From an uncultured Muribaculaceae bacterium (GTDB lineage Bacteria; Bacteroidota; Bacteroidia; Bacteroidales; Muribaculaceae), in the NCBI GenBank assembly GCA_910583795.1, contig CAJTZQ010000080.1, positions 1-14,713 of the forward strand: DNA of 14,713 bases. Direction: 5' to 3'. Below are positions 1 through 7,328 of this stretch, piece by piece (position 1 is the first letter of the stretch; each line of letters starts with the position of its first letter). The notes below the pieces were generated by a model. It was not told the origin of the DNA. It was given only the letters and a program-made list of their open reading frames with translations, and searched no databases. Both the position numbers and the translations under genes were made by a program.

Positions 1-17
1 AATTCTATCACTATATC

Positions 18-49
18 TTTCCGCATTTCACTTTTTTGTAGTAACTTTG
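18..49 (+). promoter_or_regulatory. Putative Bacteroidota-type promoter for the BSP peptidase / GH92 unit
   Basis: A TAACTTTG box at 42-49 fits the Bacteroidota -7 consensus TAnnTTTG. A TTTC at 18-21 lies exactly 20 bp upstream and could act as a degenerate -33 box (consensus TTTG). Transcription would start near 56, leaving a leader of about 100 nt before the ATG at 157, which is long for this group. Seen in sequence; activity is inferred. Confidence 0.5.
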
Positions 50-58
50 CATTGTGAA

Positions 59-81
59 TATAATGAAATGATTTCAATATA
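59..81. promoter_or_regulatory. Imperfect palindrome in the leader, possible operator
   Basis: A 13-bp perfect core (TGAAATGATTTCA, 64-76, odd centre) is extended on both sides by TATA arms with one mismatch per side. It sits just downstream of the predicted transcription start, where a repressor or an RNA hairpin could act on the two-gene unit that follows. AT-rich DNA gives such symmetry easily, so the assignment is weak. Confidence 0.25.
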
Positions 82-156
82 AACACTGAGTAAATATCAT
101 ATAATCTCTATAATAAATCTAAACAACTTCACTACCTAACTAAATTTATTAGAATT

Positions 157-975
157 ATGAAAAAATTATTAATTGTGGCTCTTATTCTATATGCATCTTC
201 CATTTTTGCCGAAAATCTTACTGCACGGCATATTAAATATTATGCCCCAATAAAAATTGAGCGCTCATGGAATAACTATAATCCCGGTAAGATTAATTTC
301 AATATTACATCTCCGGAGACACAAGGTGCAAAAATCTACAGAAAAATTGTTACTGACCCCGACAAATACATTACAGACAACGCTCGTCGTGTGTTACAGA
401 CTTTATATTTTTCACCTGCCGATAGCATCCCGAACATCGACACGATAAATTATATAGTGCATTCATTTGATGGGATTTCTTATAAAAGTGAAAATGGAAA
501 CAGTGTCCGGATTGATTACAGCACTGACTGGATTGAAAAGAGTTTTATCGGAAACGATACACTTAAACTTGATTATGAGACCCGTGGTGTCATATATCAT
601 GAACTTACACATGCTTTCCAACTTGAACCTCAAGGATGCGGGGAATACGACGGGAAAAGTCCTTATTGGGCATTTATTGAGGGTATGGCAGACGGCGTTA
701 GGGTGGCTTGTGGATGTTTCGAGCAGGATTTCAATTCCATAGACCGTCCGAAGGGTGGATCATGGATGAACGGTTATCGTACGTTAGGATATTTCCTATA
801 CTGGATGCAACTTAACAAAGACAAAGATTTCATCAAAAAATTCAATGCCACCGCATTGCAGGTTATCCCATGGTCTTTTGACGGTGCGATTAAACATATT
901 TTCGGCGACAAACCGGAAAATACAATTGAGAATTTCTGGAATGAATATCAAATCGCCGTAGGTGACAAAAAATAA
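157..975 (+). CDS. Secreted basic secretory protein (BSP) family metallopeptidase
   Basis: A 272-residue exported protein. Residues 1-18 form a signal peptide (MKKLL, hydrophobic core, cleavage after IFA). The zinc-protease signature HELTH is at 148-152 followed by Q155, and a downstream EGMAD motif (E175-D179) could supply the third metal ligand. This pattern and the overall length fit the plant-type basic secretory protein family, which is common in gut Bacteroidota and predicted to be a zinc endopeptidase of the periplasm or cell surface. Only 10 bp separate its stop from the ATG of the GH92 mannosidase at 986, so the two are probably co-transcribed. Together they suggest processing of mannosylated glycoproteins, which is an inference from context. 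The ATG at 157 is preferred because the signal peptide starts there. The family name comes from the motif, not from a search. Confidence 0.82.
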   Translation: MKKLLIVALILYASSIFAENLTARHIKYYAPIKIERSWNNYNPGKINFNITSPETQGAKIYRKIVTDPDKYITDNARRVLQTLYFSPADSIPNIDTINYIVHSFDGISYKSENGNSVRIDYSTDWIEKSFIGNDTLKLDYETRGVIYHELTHAFQLEPQGCGEYDGKSPYWAFIEGMADGVRVACGCFEQDFNSIDRPKGGSWMNGYRTLGYFLYWMQLNKDKDFIKKFNATALQVIPWSFDGAIKHIFGDKPENTIENFWNEYQIAVGDKK

Positions 976-985
976 GTTTATAGTC

Positions 986-3298
986 ATGAACAAAATATAT
1001 ATATTCGCATTTGGTGCGGCACTGACATTAAATATATCCTCTTGCAATACGGATAAAACAGTTGAAGAAACTTGTAATGAAAACTTGACACAATATGTCA
1101 ATCCTCTTGTCGGTACCTCTGGTTTTGGAAATGTATATCCCGGCGCACAGATACCTTTCGGTGGTATACAGATTAGTCCGGACACAGACTTTGATGACTA
1201 TGACACTGCGGCAGGATATAAATATGACCACCCTACGGTGTTGGGTTTCAGTCTGACTCATCTGAGTGGCACAGGCATCCCGGATCTTGGAGATTTCTTA
1301 TTCATGCCTGGCACCGGAGTGATGCATCTTCAACCGGGCACTCATGAGAATCCTGATGAAGGCTATCGTTCGAAATATTCACATTCAAGGGAGGAAGCAT
1401 CTCCTGCGTATTATTCTCTTGTGCTTGATGATTATGGCACAAAGGCAGAAATGACGGCAGGTAAACTTGCAGGAATTTTAAAATTCACATATCCCAAGGC
1501 TGACAACGCCTGGTTGCTACTCGATCTGAATCATACTTTGCGCAGCAGATGCGAATGGGCAAACATTAGAATTGAAAACGACTCAACTATCACCGGTTAT
1601 AAGCTCGTGAACGGCTGGGGTCCGGAACGTCACGTCTATTTTGCCGCTCGATTCTCGCGCCCCATATCTGACGCAAGGATATATATGGAAGACAAACCGG
1701 TGATTTACAACACAAGCCGTTTCCGCAGTGACCGTGAAACATATGGCAAAAATGTTAAGCTTGCCCTTGAATTCCCTTCTGAAGAGGGGGATACTATCGT
1801 AATTCGCACAGCTATTTCCGGTGTCAGTTCGCAAGGGGCTCTCGCAAATCTTGCAGAGATCGATGGGGAATCATTTGAGAGCCTAAGAAGCAAAGGAGAA
1901 TTCGCTTGGAACAATCAGCTTGCCAAATTTGAAATTGATGGGGATAAAAATCAAAAAGAAACTTTTTATACTTCAGTCTATCATACTTTCTTGCATCCTT
2001 TCCTTTTCGAGGATTCAGACGGGAAATACCGCGGACTTGACAAAAGTATTCATACATCCGATAATTTCAGAAATTTAACCGTATTTTCACTCTGGGACAC
2101 CTATCGGGCGTTGCATCCTCTTTTTAATCTTGTGCAGGCAGATGTCCAGGCAGACATAGCGAATTCAATGCTTGCTCATTATGACCAAAGTGTTGAGCGC
2201 ATGCTTCCGATATGGTCGTTCTATGGCAATGAGACGTGGTGTATGATAGGTTACCATGCTGTATCGGTACTTGCCGACATGATTGTTAAAGATATACCGG
2301 GTTTCGATAAGGAGAGAGCTTTTAAAGCCATGGTGGCGACTGCCGAAAATCCTAATTATGACTGTCTTCCCGATTATATTGAAAAAGGGTATGTACCATT
2401 CGACAAAGAGAAGGAATCAGTTTCAAAAACACTGGAATATGCATATGATGATTATTGTATAGCAATGGCTGCTAAAAAGCTTGGAAAAAATGAGGAATAT
2501 CATCGGTTTATGAAAAGAGCCTTGTCTTATCGTAACATCTTTGACAAATCGACAGGATATATGCGTGGTAAAGATTCAAACGGGAATTGGCGTACTCCAT
2601 TCTCTCCGGTCGCTTACGAAGGTCCCGGTTCTGTCAACGGCTGGGGGGATATTACAGAAGGTTTCACTGTGCAATACACCTGGTATGTGCCGCATGATGT
2701 CGAAGGTCATATAAATTTAATGGGTAAAGATCTTTACAGGCAACGCCTTGACTCACTCTTTAATGTGTCTTTACCTGAGGATATCCCCGGAGCTCACGAC
2801 ATCTGGGGAAGAATTGGTGCCTACTGGCACGGCAATGAGCCCTGTCATCAGGTAAGCTATCTCTATAACTATCTTGGAGAACCATGGAAGTGCCAACAGC
2901 GTGTTAGGGAAGTGGTGGATAGATTCTATGGTAACACTCCCGATGCATTGAGCGGTAACGATGACTGCGGACAGATGTCGGCATGGTATATTTTCAACTG
3001 TATGGGATTTTACCCGACTGCTCCTTCGAGCAATGTATACAATATCGGATCTCCTGCATTGCCTAAAGTGACTATGCACATGAGCAATGGCAAAGATCTT
3101 AAAATGACAACAGACAATTGGAGTAAAAAGAATATTTATGTCAAGGAGTTGTACCTCAATGGCAAATTACATGACAAATCATATATAACATATGATGATA
3201 TTCGCGATGGGGCGGAACTGCACTTTGTAATGTCTCCCGTCCCGGTTAAAACGAGAGCTGTCGGTAAAGAAGCAGTTCCACCATCGCTTGTGAAATAA
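986..3298 (+). CDS. GH92 family alpha-mannosidase, lipoprotein
   Basis: A 770-residue glycoside hydrolase of family 92, whose characterised members are calcium-dependent, inverting exo-alpha-mannosidases (alpha-1,2, 1,3, 1,4 or 1,6) acting on N-glycans or yeast mannan. The frame is open from a GTG at 962, but the ATG at 986 is chosen because it places a lipoprotein signal at the very N-terminus with lipobox ISSC, so the protein is membrane anchored. Recognisable blocks are the N-terminal beta-sandwich (YVNPLVGT, GNVYPGAQIPFG), the substrate-pocket block around residue 558 (ITEG, the glutamate being the expected general acid), VPHD, and GNDDCGQMSAW with Asp659/Asp660, the expected base region. 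Length is normal for the family. It follows the BSP peptidase by 10 bp and ends 8 bp from the convergent DUF1349 gene. The linkage specificity cannot be read from sequence. Confidence 0.93.
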   Translation: MNKIYIFAFGAALTLNISSCNTDKTVEETCNENLTQYVNPLVGTSGFGNVYPGAQIPFGGIQISPDTDFDDYDTAAGYKYDHPTVLGFSLTHLSGTGIPDLGDFLFMPGTGVMHLQPGTHENPDEGYRSKYSHSREEASPAYYSLVLDDYGTKAEMTAGKLAGILKFTYPKADNAWLLLDLNHTLRSRCEWANIRIENDSTITGYKLVNGWGPERHVYFAARFSRPISDARIYMEDKPVIYNTSRFRSDRETYGKNVKLALEFPSEEGDTIVIRTAISGVSSQGALANLAEIDGESFESLRSKGEFAWNNQLAKFEIDGDKNQKETFYTSVYHTFLHPFLFEDSDGKYRGLDKSIHTSDNFRNLTVFSLWDTYRALHPLFNLVQADVQADIANSMLAHYDQSVERMLPIWSFYGNETWCMIGYHAVSVLADMIVKDIPGFDKERAFKAMVATAENPNYDCLPDYIEKGYVPFDKEKESVSKTLEYAYDDYCIAMAAKKLGKNEEYHRFMKRALSYRNIFDKSTGYMRGKDSNGNWRTPFSPVAYEGPGSVNGWGDITEGFTVQYTWYVPHDVEGHINLMGKDLYRQRLDSLFNVSLPEDIPGAHDIWGRIGAYWHGNEPCHQVSYLYNYLGEPWKCQQRVREVVDRFYGNTPDALSGNDDCGQMSAWYIFNCMGFYPTAPSSNVYNIGSPALPKVTMHMSNGKDLKMTTDNWSKKNIYVKELYLNGKLHDKSYITYDDIRDGAELHFVMSPVPVKTRAVGKEAVPPSLVK

Positions 3299-3306
3299 AC
3301 TTCGGC

Positions 3307-3960
3307 TTATTCCGCATTGTTCCTGAGCCAGTCTGTACGGACTCTGTCAGGAAGATGAGTCACTTTAAAGTCTGAGAAAGTGGCTTTGAAACCGTTGCCG
3401 TCTGGACATGCCGCGAACATACCTATTTTTACGGGATGGTTCGCCTCTATCCATGCATTGCGCATCATGTGATACTCCTTGTCATCAAAAGAATAAAATA
3501 TCTCAACGGCATCGAGTCGGCGTACTGCCTTTATCCAGATAAATTCAACCGGACGCTCAAGGGTTATCACACTCCAGTCGGAAGTCTTGTGGGTGACTAC
3601 AGTGCTGATATTATACTTCCCATCGACAAACTCAATCCCGGTCTTGATGTAATTCTCGTGGTCGAGGCGTATCATCATTCCTGCCTGGTCGAATCTGACC
3701 TTGTAGCCTCCGGAGATTCTCACCTTTGCCTCGAACTCTCCACCGTATTCGGCGTAATAGAACGGGGCATCGTCAACGGTGAATCCATAGTGGGATATAC
3801 GCCAGTAGTCGCTGTTGGGTGTAACGTCCATTGTCAGCGTTTTTCCGTTTATTTGCCAATTGTCAGGCTCGTTAAACCAGTTCATCTTTTCGAGTGTCTG
3901 TGCATATACAGAAAATGCAGACAGCATTGTGAATAATACAAGGGTGATTTTCTTTTTCAT
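3307..3960 (-). CDS. Secreted DUF1349 family protein
   Basis: A 217-residue protein with a clear signal peptide (MKKKITLVLF... cleaved after VYA). The mature part matches the DUF1349 family, a concanavalin-A-like beta-sandwich fold: an early MNW.NEP..W motif, then a conserved GGEFEAKVRISG segment and DQAGMMIRLD, with a later aromatic-rich strand (VEFIWIKAVRR). Some family members are called regulation-of-enolase-1-like, but no enzymatic activity is established for these bacterial proteins; sugar binding or an extracellular accessory role is a guess. It begins 2 bp after the stop of the acetyltransferase and is almost certainly in the same transcript. Its 3' end faces the GH92 gene with an 8-bp gap; no strong terminator lies between them. 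Confidence 0.85.
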   Translation of the reverse strand: MKKKITLVLFTMLSAFSVYAQTLEKMNWFNEPDNWQINGKTLTMDVTPNSDYWRISHYGFTVDDAPFYYAEYGGEFEAKVRISGGYKVRFDQAGMMIRLDHENYIKTGIEFVDGKYNISTVVTHKTSDWSVITLERPVEFIWIKAVRRLDAVEIFYSFDDKEYHMMRNAWIEANHPVKIGMFAACPDGNGFKATFSDFKVTHLPDRVRTDWLRNNAE

Positions 3961-3962
3961 AT

Positions 3963-4523
3963 TCAGTGATTTATTGTTTTTATAACTTTACAAGGATTTC
4001 CGACAGCAAGTGAATAAGGAGGAATGTCTTTCACCACGACACTTCCCGCACCTATAACGCAATTATCTCCTATGGCGACTCCCGGCAATACCGTTACTCC
4101 CGCGCCAATCCATACGTTGTCTCCAACGGTGATTGGACGGGCATATTCAAGTCCTTTGTTGCGCTCGACTGCATCTATGGGATGCCCTGCTGTATAGAAT
4201 CCGCAGTTTGGAGCGATGAACACATTGTCGCCGAATTTCACCGGGGCCTCGTCGAGGATGACAAGATTGAAATTGGCGTAAAAATTATTACCTATATGGA
4301 TATTGTATCCATAATCACAGTGGAACGGCTGCTCAATGAGTAATTGCCCCCCGGCATTCCCGAGAATTTTACGCAACAACACATCGCGTGCTTCTGTCTC
4401 ACGTGGACGCAGATCGTTGTAATCGCGACATAACTCTTTACATTCTAACCTGTCTGCAATTAGAGTCGGGTCGTTGTTGGCATCATATATCATGCCCGCA
4501 AGCATTTTATCCTTTTCTGTCAT
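3963..4523 (-). CDS. Sugar O-acetyltransferase of the maltose/galactoside type
   Basis: A 186-residue cytoplasmic acetyltransferase of the LacA/Maa (NodL) group. Residues 1-55 form the N-terminal helical Mac domain (MTEKDKMLAGMIYDANNDP...), followed by left-handed parallel beta-helix hexapeptide repeats (GDNVFIAPN, VGDNVWIGAG, IGDNCVIGAG). The catalytic histidine is His114 in the TAGHP motif, with the usual FYANFN segment ahead of it. The family transfers acetyl from acetyl-CoA to the 6-hydroxyl of sugars; the true acceptor here is unknown. It has a well-formed promoter in the palindrome at 4548-4565 and is followed 2 bp later by the DUF1349 gene. Length and motifs are complete, so it should be functional. 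Confidence 0.93.
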   Translation of the reverse strand: MTEKDKMLAGMIYDANNDPTLIADRLECKELCRDYNDLRPRETEARDVLLRKILGNAGGQLLIEQPFHCDYGYNIHIGNNFYANFNLVILDEAPVKFGDNVFIAPNCGFYTAGHPIDAVERNKGLEYARPITVGDNVWIGAGVTVLPGVAIGDNCVIGAGSVVVKDIPPYSLAVGNPCKVIKTINH

Positions 4524-4524
4524 A

Positions 4525-4556
4525 CTTGTATTTAACCATTTGTTTGATTAACTTTG
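4525..4556 (+). promoter_or_regulatory. Second, oppositely directed promoter-like site
   Basis: The palindrome at 4548-4565 also presents TAACTTTG on the plus strand (4549-4556), with CTTG at 4525-4528 exactly 20 bp upstream. This would start a rightward transcript near 4563, just ahead of the small ORF at 4587. The two -7 boxes abut back to back, so polymerase could use only one direction at a time. Inferred from sequence alone. Confidence 0.4.
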
Positions 4557-4588
4557 CAAAGTTAACAAGTTATACAGTAACAGACAAT
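4557..4588 (-). promoter_or_regulatory. Promoter of the acetyltransferase-DUF1349 operon
   Basis: On the minus strand TAACTTTG (4564-4557) matches the TAnnTTTG -7 box, and ATTG (4588-4585) lies exactly 20 bp upstream as a -33 box. The start codon at 4523 is about 33 nt downstream of the -7 box. The -7 box is one half of an 18-bp perfect palindrome (4548-4565). Confidence 0.6.
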
Positions 4589-4706
4589 GGTCAGAAATAA
4601 CCATTTAACAGAGAATAGAAAAACACTCGACAATTTGCTTCTTGATTCTTTGTCGCAACAACGGTACCTGAACACTCGCAATGCTATGTGTGCTGTATCG
4701 CTGTAA
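4587..4706 (+). CDS. Possible 39-residue small protein
   Basis: An ATG-started frame beginning MVRNNHLTENRKTLDNLLLD and ending with a TAA at 4704-4706. It begins about 24 nt after the transcription start predicted for the plus-strand promoter at 4525-4556. The predicted product is hydrophilic, with an amphipathic leucine-spaced segment (TLDNLLLDSL) and no signal peptide. I do not recognise a family. It may be a genuine small protein, or the surviving start of a regulator once divergent from the acetyltransferase. Support is limited to position, start codon and promoter; a chance ORF of this length is quite possible. Confidence 0.3.
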   Translation: MVRNNHLTENRKTLDNLLLDSLSQQRYLNTRNAMCAVSL

Positions 4707-4719
4707 CACATGCGTTAAG

Positions 4720-4850
4720 GTTTAGAAAGAATTTTTGAGGTTGTTTTGTGACTGAGTGAAGGAGTTAATGGGGTTCCATAATGACAGAATAAATATCATA
4801 AAGATGCCGGCAAAGGCCTCAATGACAAGACAAAATAAATTTTAACCAGT
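4720..4850. repeat. Degenerate palindromic intergenic repeat, relative of the element at 10726-10890
   Basis: The centre (4768-4779) is ATGG-GGTT-CCAT, a small hairpin that is identical at the centre of the 165-bp element at 10726-10890; 17 of 18 bases match over 4768-4785. The flanks show imperfect mirror similarity: GGTT and T-rich segments on the left (4714-4758) correspond to the reverse complement of 4805-4850. The stretch has no convincing ORF on either strand. It is interpreted as an older, decayed copy of the same repeat family; boundaries are approximate. Confidence 0.4.
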
Positions 4851-4904
4851 TTCTTACAGATCATATATTTATATTAGACTTTTTTAAAAGAATAATTGGA
4901 CGGA

Positions 4905-4941
4905 TTTGAAAGCGCACATATATTAAGTATAATTAAATTTG
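4905..4941 (+). promoter_or_regulatory. Putative promoter of the aldo/keto reductase operon
   Basis: TAAATTTG at 4934-4941 fits the -7 consensus and lies 24 bp upstream of the ATG at 4966. The nearest TTTG (4905-4908) is 25 bp upstream of it, longer than the usual 19-21 bp, so the -33 assignment is doubtful. Confidence 0.4.
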
Positions 4942-4965
4942 CCAAAAAATTAATCATTCTGTTTT

Positions 4966-6015
4966 ATGGAATATAGAAAATTAGGGAATTCAGGACTTAT
5001 GGTGTCTGCGATGTCGTTGGGCACAATGACTTTTGGGGGCAAGAACAAGTTTGCGGAAGTCGGTACGATTGGAGTGAACGAAGCGCAAGGGATAATAAAT
5101 CTCGCGCTTGACAATGGTGTGAATCTCATTGACACCGCAAATATCTACTCAGACGGTCTATCGGAAGAGATAGTGGGAGAGATCCTTGGAGGCAAGCGTC
5201 CTAATGATGTGTTGATATCTACCAAGGCGCGTATGCCGGTCTCAGACGGTGTCAACAACGAGGGTTTCTCGCGTTTGCATATCATCCGTGAATGCGAGAA
5301 GAGCCTCAAAAGATTGAAAACTGATCATATAGATATATATTATATTCATCAGTGGGATGGAGTGACTCCAGTGGAGGAACTCATGGAAACCCTCGATACA
5401 TTGATAAAACAAGGTAAAATAAGATACGCCGGATGCTCCAACTTCGCCGGATGGCAGATTATGAAATGTCTTATGGCATCCGACCGTCATAATTACCAGC
5501 GGTTCGTCACTCAGCAGATACACTACACTCTCCAGGCACGCGAGGCGGAATACGAACTGCTACCGATCGGAGTGGACCAGAAACTCGGAGCGTTGATATG
5601 GAGTCCTCTCGCCGGAGGTCTCCTCTCAGGGAAATACAACCGAGACAACATCCGGAACGTGGAGGGGCGCTTTGCCAACGGATGGGATGAGCCTCCCGTA
5701 GAGGATTTCCACAGATTATGGAACATAGTCGATGTTCTCAATGAGATCGCGTCCCGGAAATGTATTTCGGTGGCACAGCTTTCTCTTGCCTGGACAATGT
5801 CGCGTCCGGGGGTAAGTTCCGTAGTGGCTGGAGCAAGAAACGCTGTCCAGCTGCAGGACACATTGAAAGCAGTTGATGTCAGACTTACGGCAGAAGAATC
5901 AGAAAAACTGAATGCAGTGAGCCGCCCACTGTTATTATATCCTTATTGGCATCAGTCTCGCTTCATTCGTAGCCGTATGGGAACTGCTGACCATGTATTG
6001 TTGGATTCTTATTGA
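4966..6015 (+). CDS. Aldo/keto reductase
   Basis: A 349-residue cytosolic NAD(P)H-dependent oxidoreductase with the (beta/alpha)8 aldo/keto reductase fold. The catalytic tetrad is visible: Asp56 and Tyr61 in DTANIYSDG, Lys87 in STKAR and His128 in YYIHQWD. Family signatures LGTMTFGG, GKIRYAGCSNF and the C-terminal cofactor-binding segment VSSVVAGARN are present, and the length is typical of the Tas/YajO-like bacterial branch. It reduces an aldehyde or ketone, or oxidises an alcohol; the substrate is not predictable. It is the first gene of a close operon (9 bp to the DUF362 gene), so a sugar or sugar-derived carbonyl compound released by the downstream glycosidase is a reasonable guess. No signal peptide, hence an intracellular step next to two exported proteins. 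Confidence 0.93.
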   Translation: MEYRKLGNSGLMVSAMSLGTMTFGGKNKFAEVGTIGVNEAQGIINLALDNGVNLIDTANIYSDGLSEEIVGEILGGKRPNDVLISTKARMPVSDGVNNEGFSRLHIIRECEKSLKRLKTDHIDIYYIHQWDGVTPVEELMETLDTLIKQGKIRYAGCSNFAGWQIMKCLMASDRHNYQRFVTQQIHYTLQAREAEYELLPIGVDQKLGALIWSPLAGGLLSGKYNRDNIRNVEGRFANGWDEPPVEDFHRLWNIVDVLNEIASRKCISVAQLSLAWTMSRPGVSSVVAGARNAVQLQDTLKAVDVRLTAEESEKLNAVSRPLLLYPYWHQSRFIRSRMGTADHVLLDSY

Positions 6016-6024
6016 TAAGAAGTA

Positions 6025-7317
6025 ATGAAAAAGATTGTTCTATCTCTATTCGCTCTCTTTCTCGTTACATACGCTTTGGCGCAGGGACTTTCAGCGACCC
6101 CTAATCAACCTATTGGCGAAGGGAAGGGAATCTTCCCGGGACGTGTGGTATGGACAATGGATCCTGAGGTTTCGAAATGGGACGGATACACAGGCAAATG
6201 GTGGGACGAAGGAAACATCGACCTGCCACTTCTTGAAAACATGTATGAGAAATCGATCTGTGCTCTCGCAGGTTCAGACAATGTCAGGAAAGCATGGGAA
6301 AAGATTTTCAAATATCACAACAAGACGCACGGCAGAGGTAACCGAGGTTACAGACAAGGCGAAACGATTGCGGTGAAAATCAATCTCAACAACACTTTCG
6401 GTACAGGCGACGACGACAATGACATCGACCAGTCGCCTCAGGCTACAATTGCACTGCTTCATCAGCTAACCGAGAAAGCCGGTGTGCCTCAGAACTGTAT
6501 AGTAATATATGACGCAACCATCGGTTGGAAGCCCCGTGCCATCCCTGATCGACTTTATAAACCCATCCACAAGCTTTTTCCGAAAGTAAGATGGATGAGT
6601 GCGGAAGGTTCTGAAGGGGTCGAGCCTGCAGACTGGGTCGATAACTCCATCTCATACACTGATTCTACAGTTTCATTAGGGACTGTCCTGCCTCGTGCTG
6701 TGGTAGATGCCGACTATTTGATAAACGCCGCTCTTTTGAAAGGTCATGAGATAACAGGAGTGACTCTATGTGCCAAAAATCATTTCGGTTCCATTCCGTT
6801 TCCGGCAAGGATGCACGGTTCTACAACTGTCAGCCAGATGAAAGGAACAGAAGGCGACTACAGCGCGTATGTCGACCTTATGGGTTCTCCCAATCTTGGA
6901 AAAAAGACGCTCCTTTATATCGTCGATGGTCTATATGGTATGCAGACTAACGTGGGACCGCCAAAACCCGACCGTGACAAATGGAAAACTCTCGGCAACC
7001 GGTGGAGTTCGAGTCTATTCATGTCGCTCGACCCTGTCGCCATAGAGTCTGTCTGTCTTGACTTTCTGTATGCTGAATTTGGTAACGACCTCGGATTCAG
7101 CGGTGCCCCTCAGTTTCCTAAGGGATCAAGTCTAAACTGTGACAATTACCTGAAAGAAGCAGCCAAAGGCAAAAATGACAGAATGGGCGACTACCGACCC
7201 AATGGAGTGAAGACAGGCAGCCTCGGTGTTTTTGAGCATTGGAATAATCCTCATGACAGACAATACAGCCGTAACCTTGGCAAAAGGGAGGGTATCGAAC
7301 TGATCACAATAAAGTAA
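6025..7317 (+). CDS. Secreted DUF362 domain protein
   Basis: A 430-residue exported protein: signal peptide at 1-20 (MKKIVLSLFA... cleaved after ALA). The DUF362 domain begins near residue 115 with VKINLNN and includes SPQAT (137-141) and a KNHFG motif at 251-255. DUF362 is often seen fused to ferredoxin domains in cytoplasmic proteins, but no cysteine-rich iron-sulfur motif is present here and the function of the domain is unknown. Single secreted DUF362 proteins occur next to carbohydrate genes in Bacteroidota. Its start lies 9 bp after the reductase stop with a purine-rich AAGAAG ahead of the ATG, and its stop is 11 bp before the GH43-like gene, so all three should be made from one mRNA. 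Family call is by motif; a role in glycan degradation is inferred only from neighbours. Confidence 0.85.
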   Translation: MKKIVLSLFALFLVTYALAQGLSATPNQPIGEGKGIFPGRVVWTMDPEVSKWDGYTGKWWDEGNIDLPLLENMYEKSICALAGSDNVRKAWEKIFKYHNKTHGRGNRGYRQGETIAVKINLNNTFGTGDDDNDIDQSPQATIALLHQLTEKAGVPQNCIVIYDATIGWKPRAIPDRLYKPIHKLFPKVRWMSAEGSEGVEPADWVDNSISYTDSTVSLGTVLPRAVVDADYLINAALLKGHEITGVTLCAKNHFGSIPFPARMHGSTTVSQMKGTEGDYSAYVDLMGSPNLGKKTLLYIVDGLYGMQTNVGPPKPDRDKWKTLGNRWSSSLFMSLDPVAIESVCLDFLYAEFGNDLGFSGAPQFPKGSSLNCDNYLKEAAKGKNDRMGDYRPNGVKTGSLGVFEHWNNPHDRQYSRNLGKREGIELITIK

Positions 7318-7328
7318 ACATAATATTC

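Noticed and set aside
3294..3311. CTTCGG tetraloop hairpin between GH92 and DUF1349
   Set aside because: The stem is five A-T pairs plus one closing pair with a mismatch, overlapping the stop codons; not a convincing terminator.
3436..3936. 166-codon plus-strand ORF opposite the DUF1349 gene
   Set aside because: It lies wholly antisense to a gene with a signal peptide and family motifs, and its own translation has no recognisable domain or start context.
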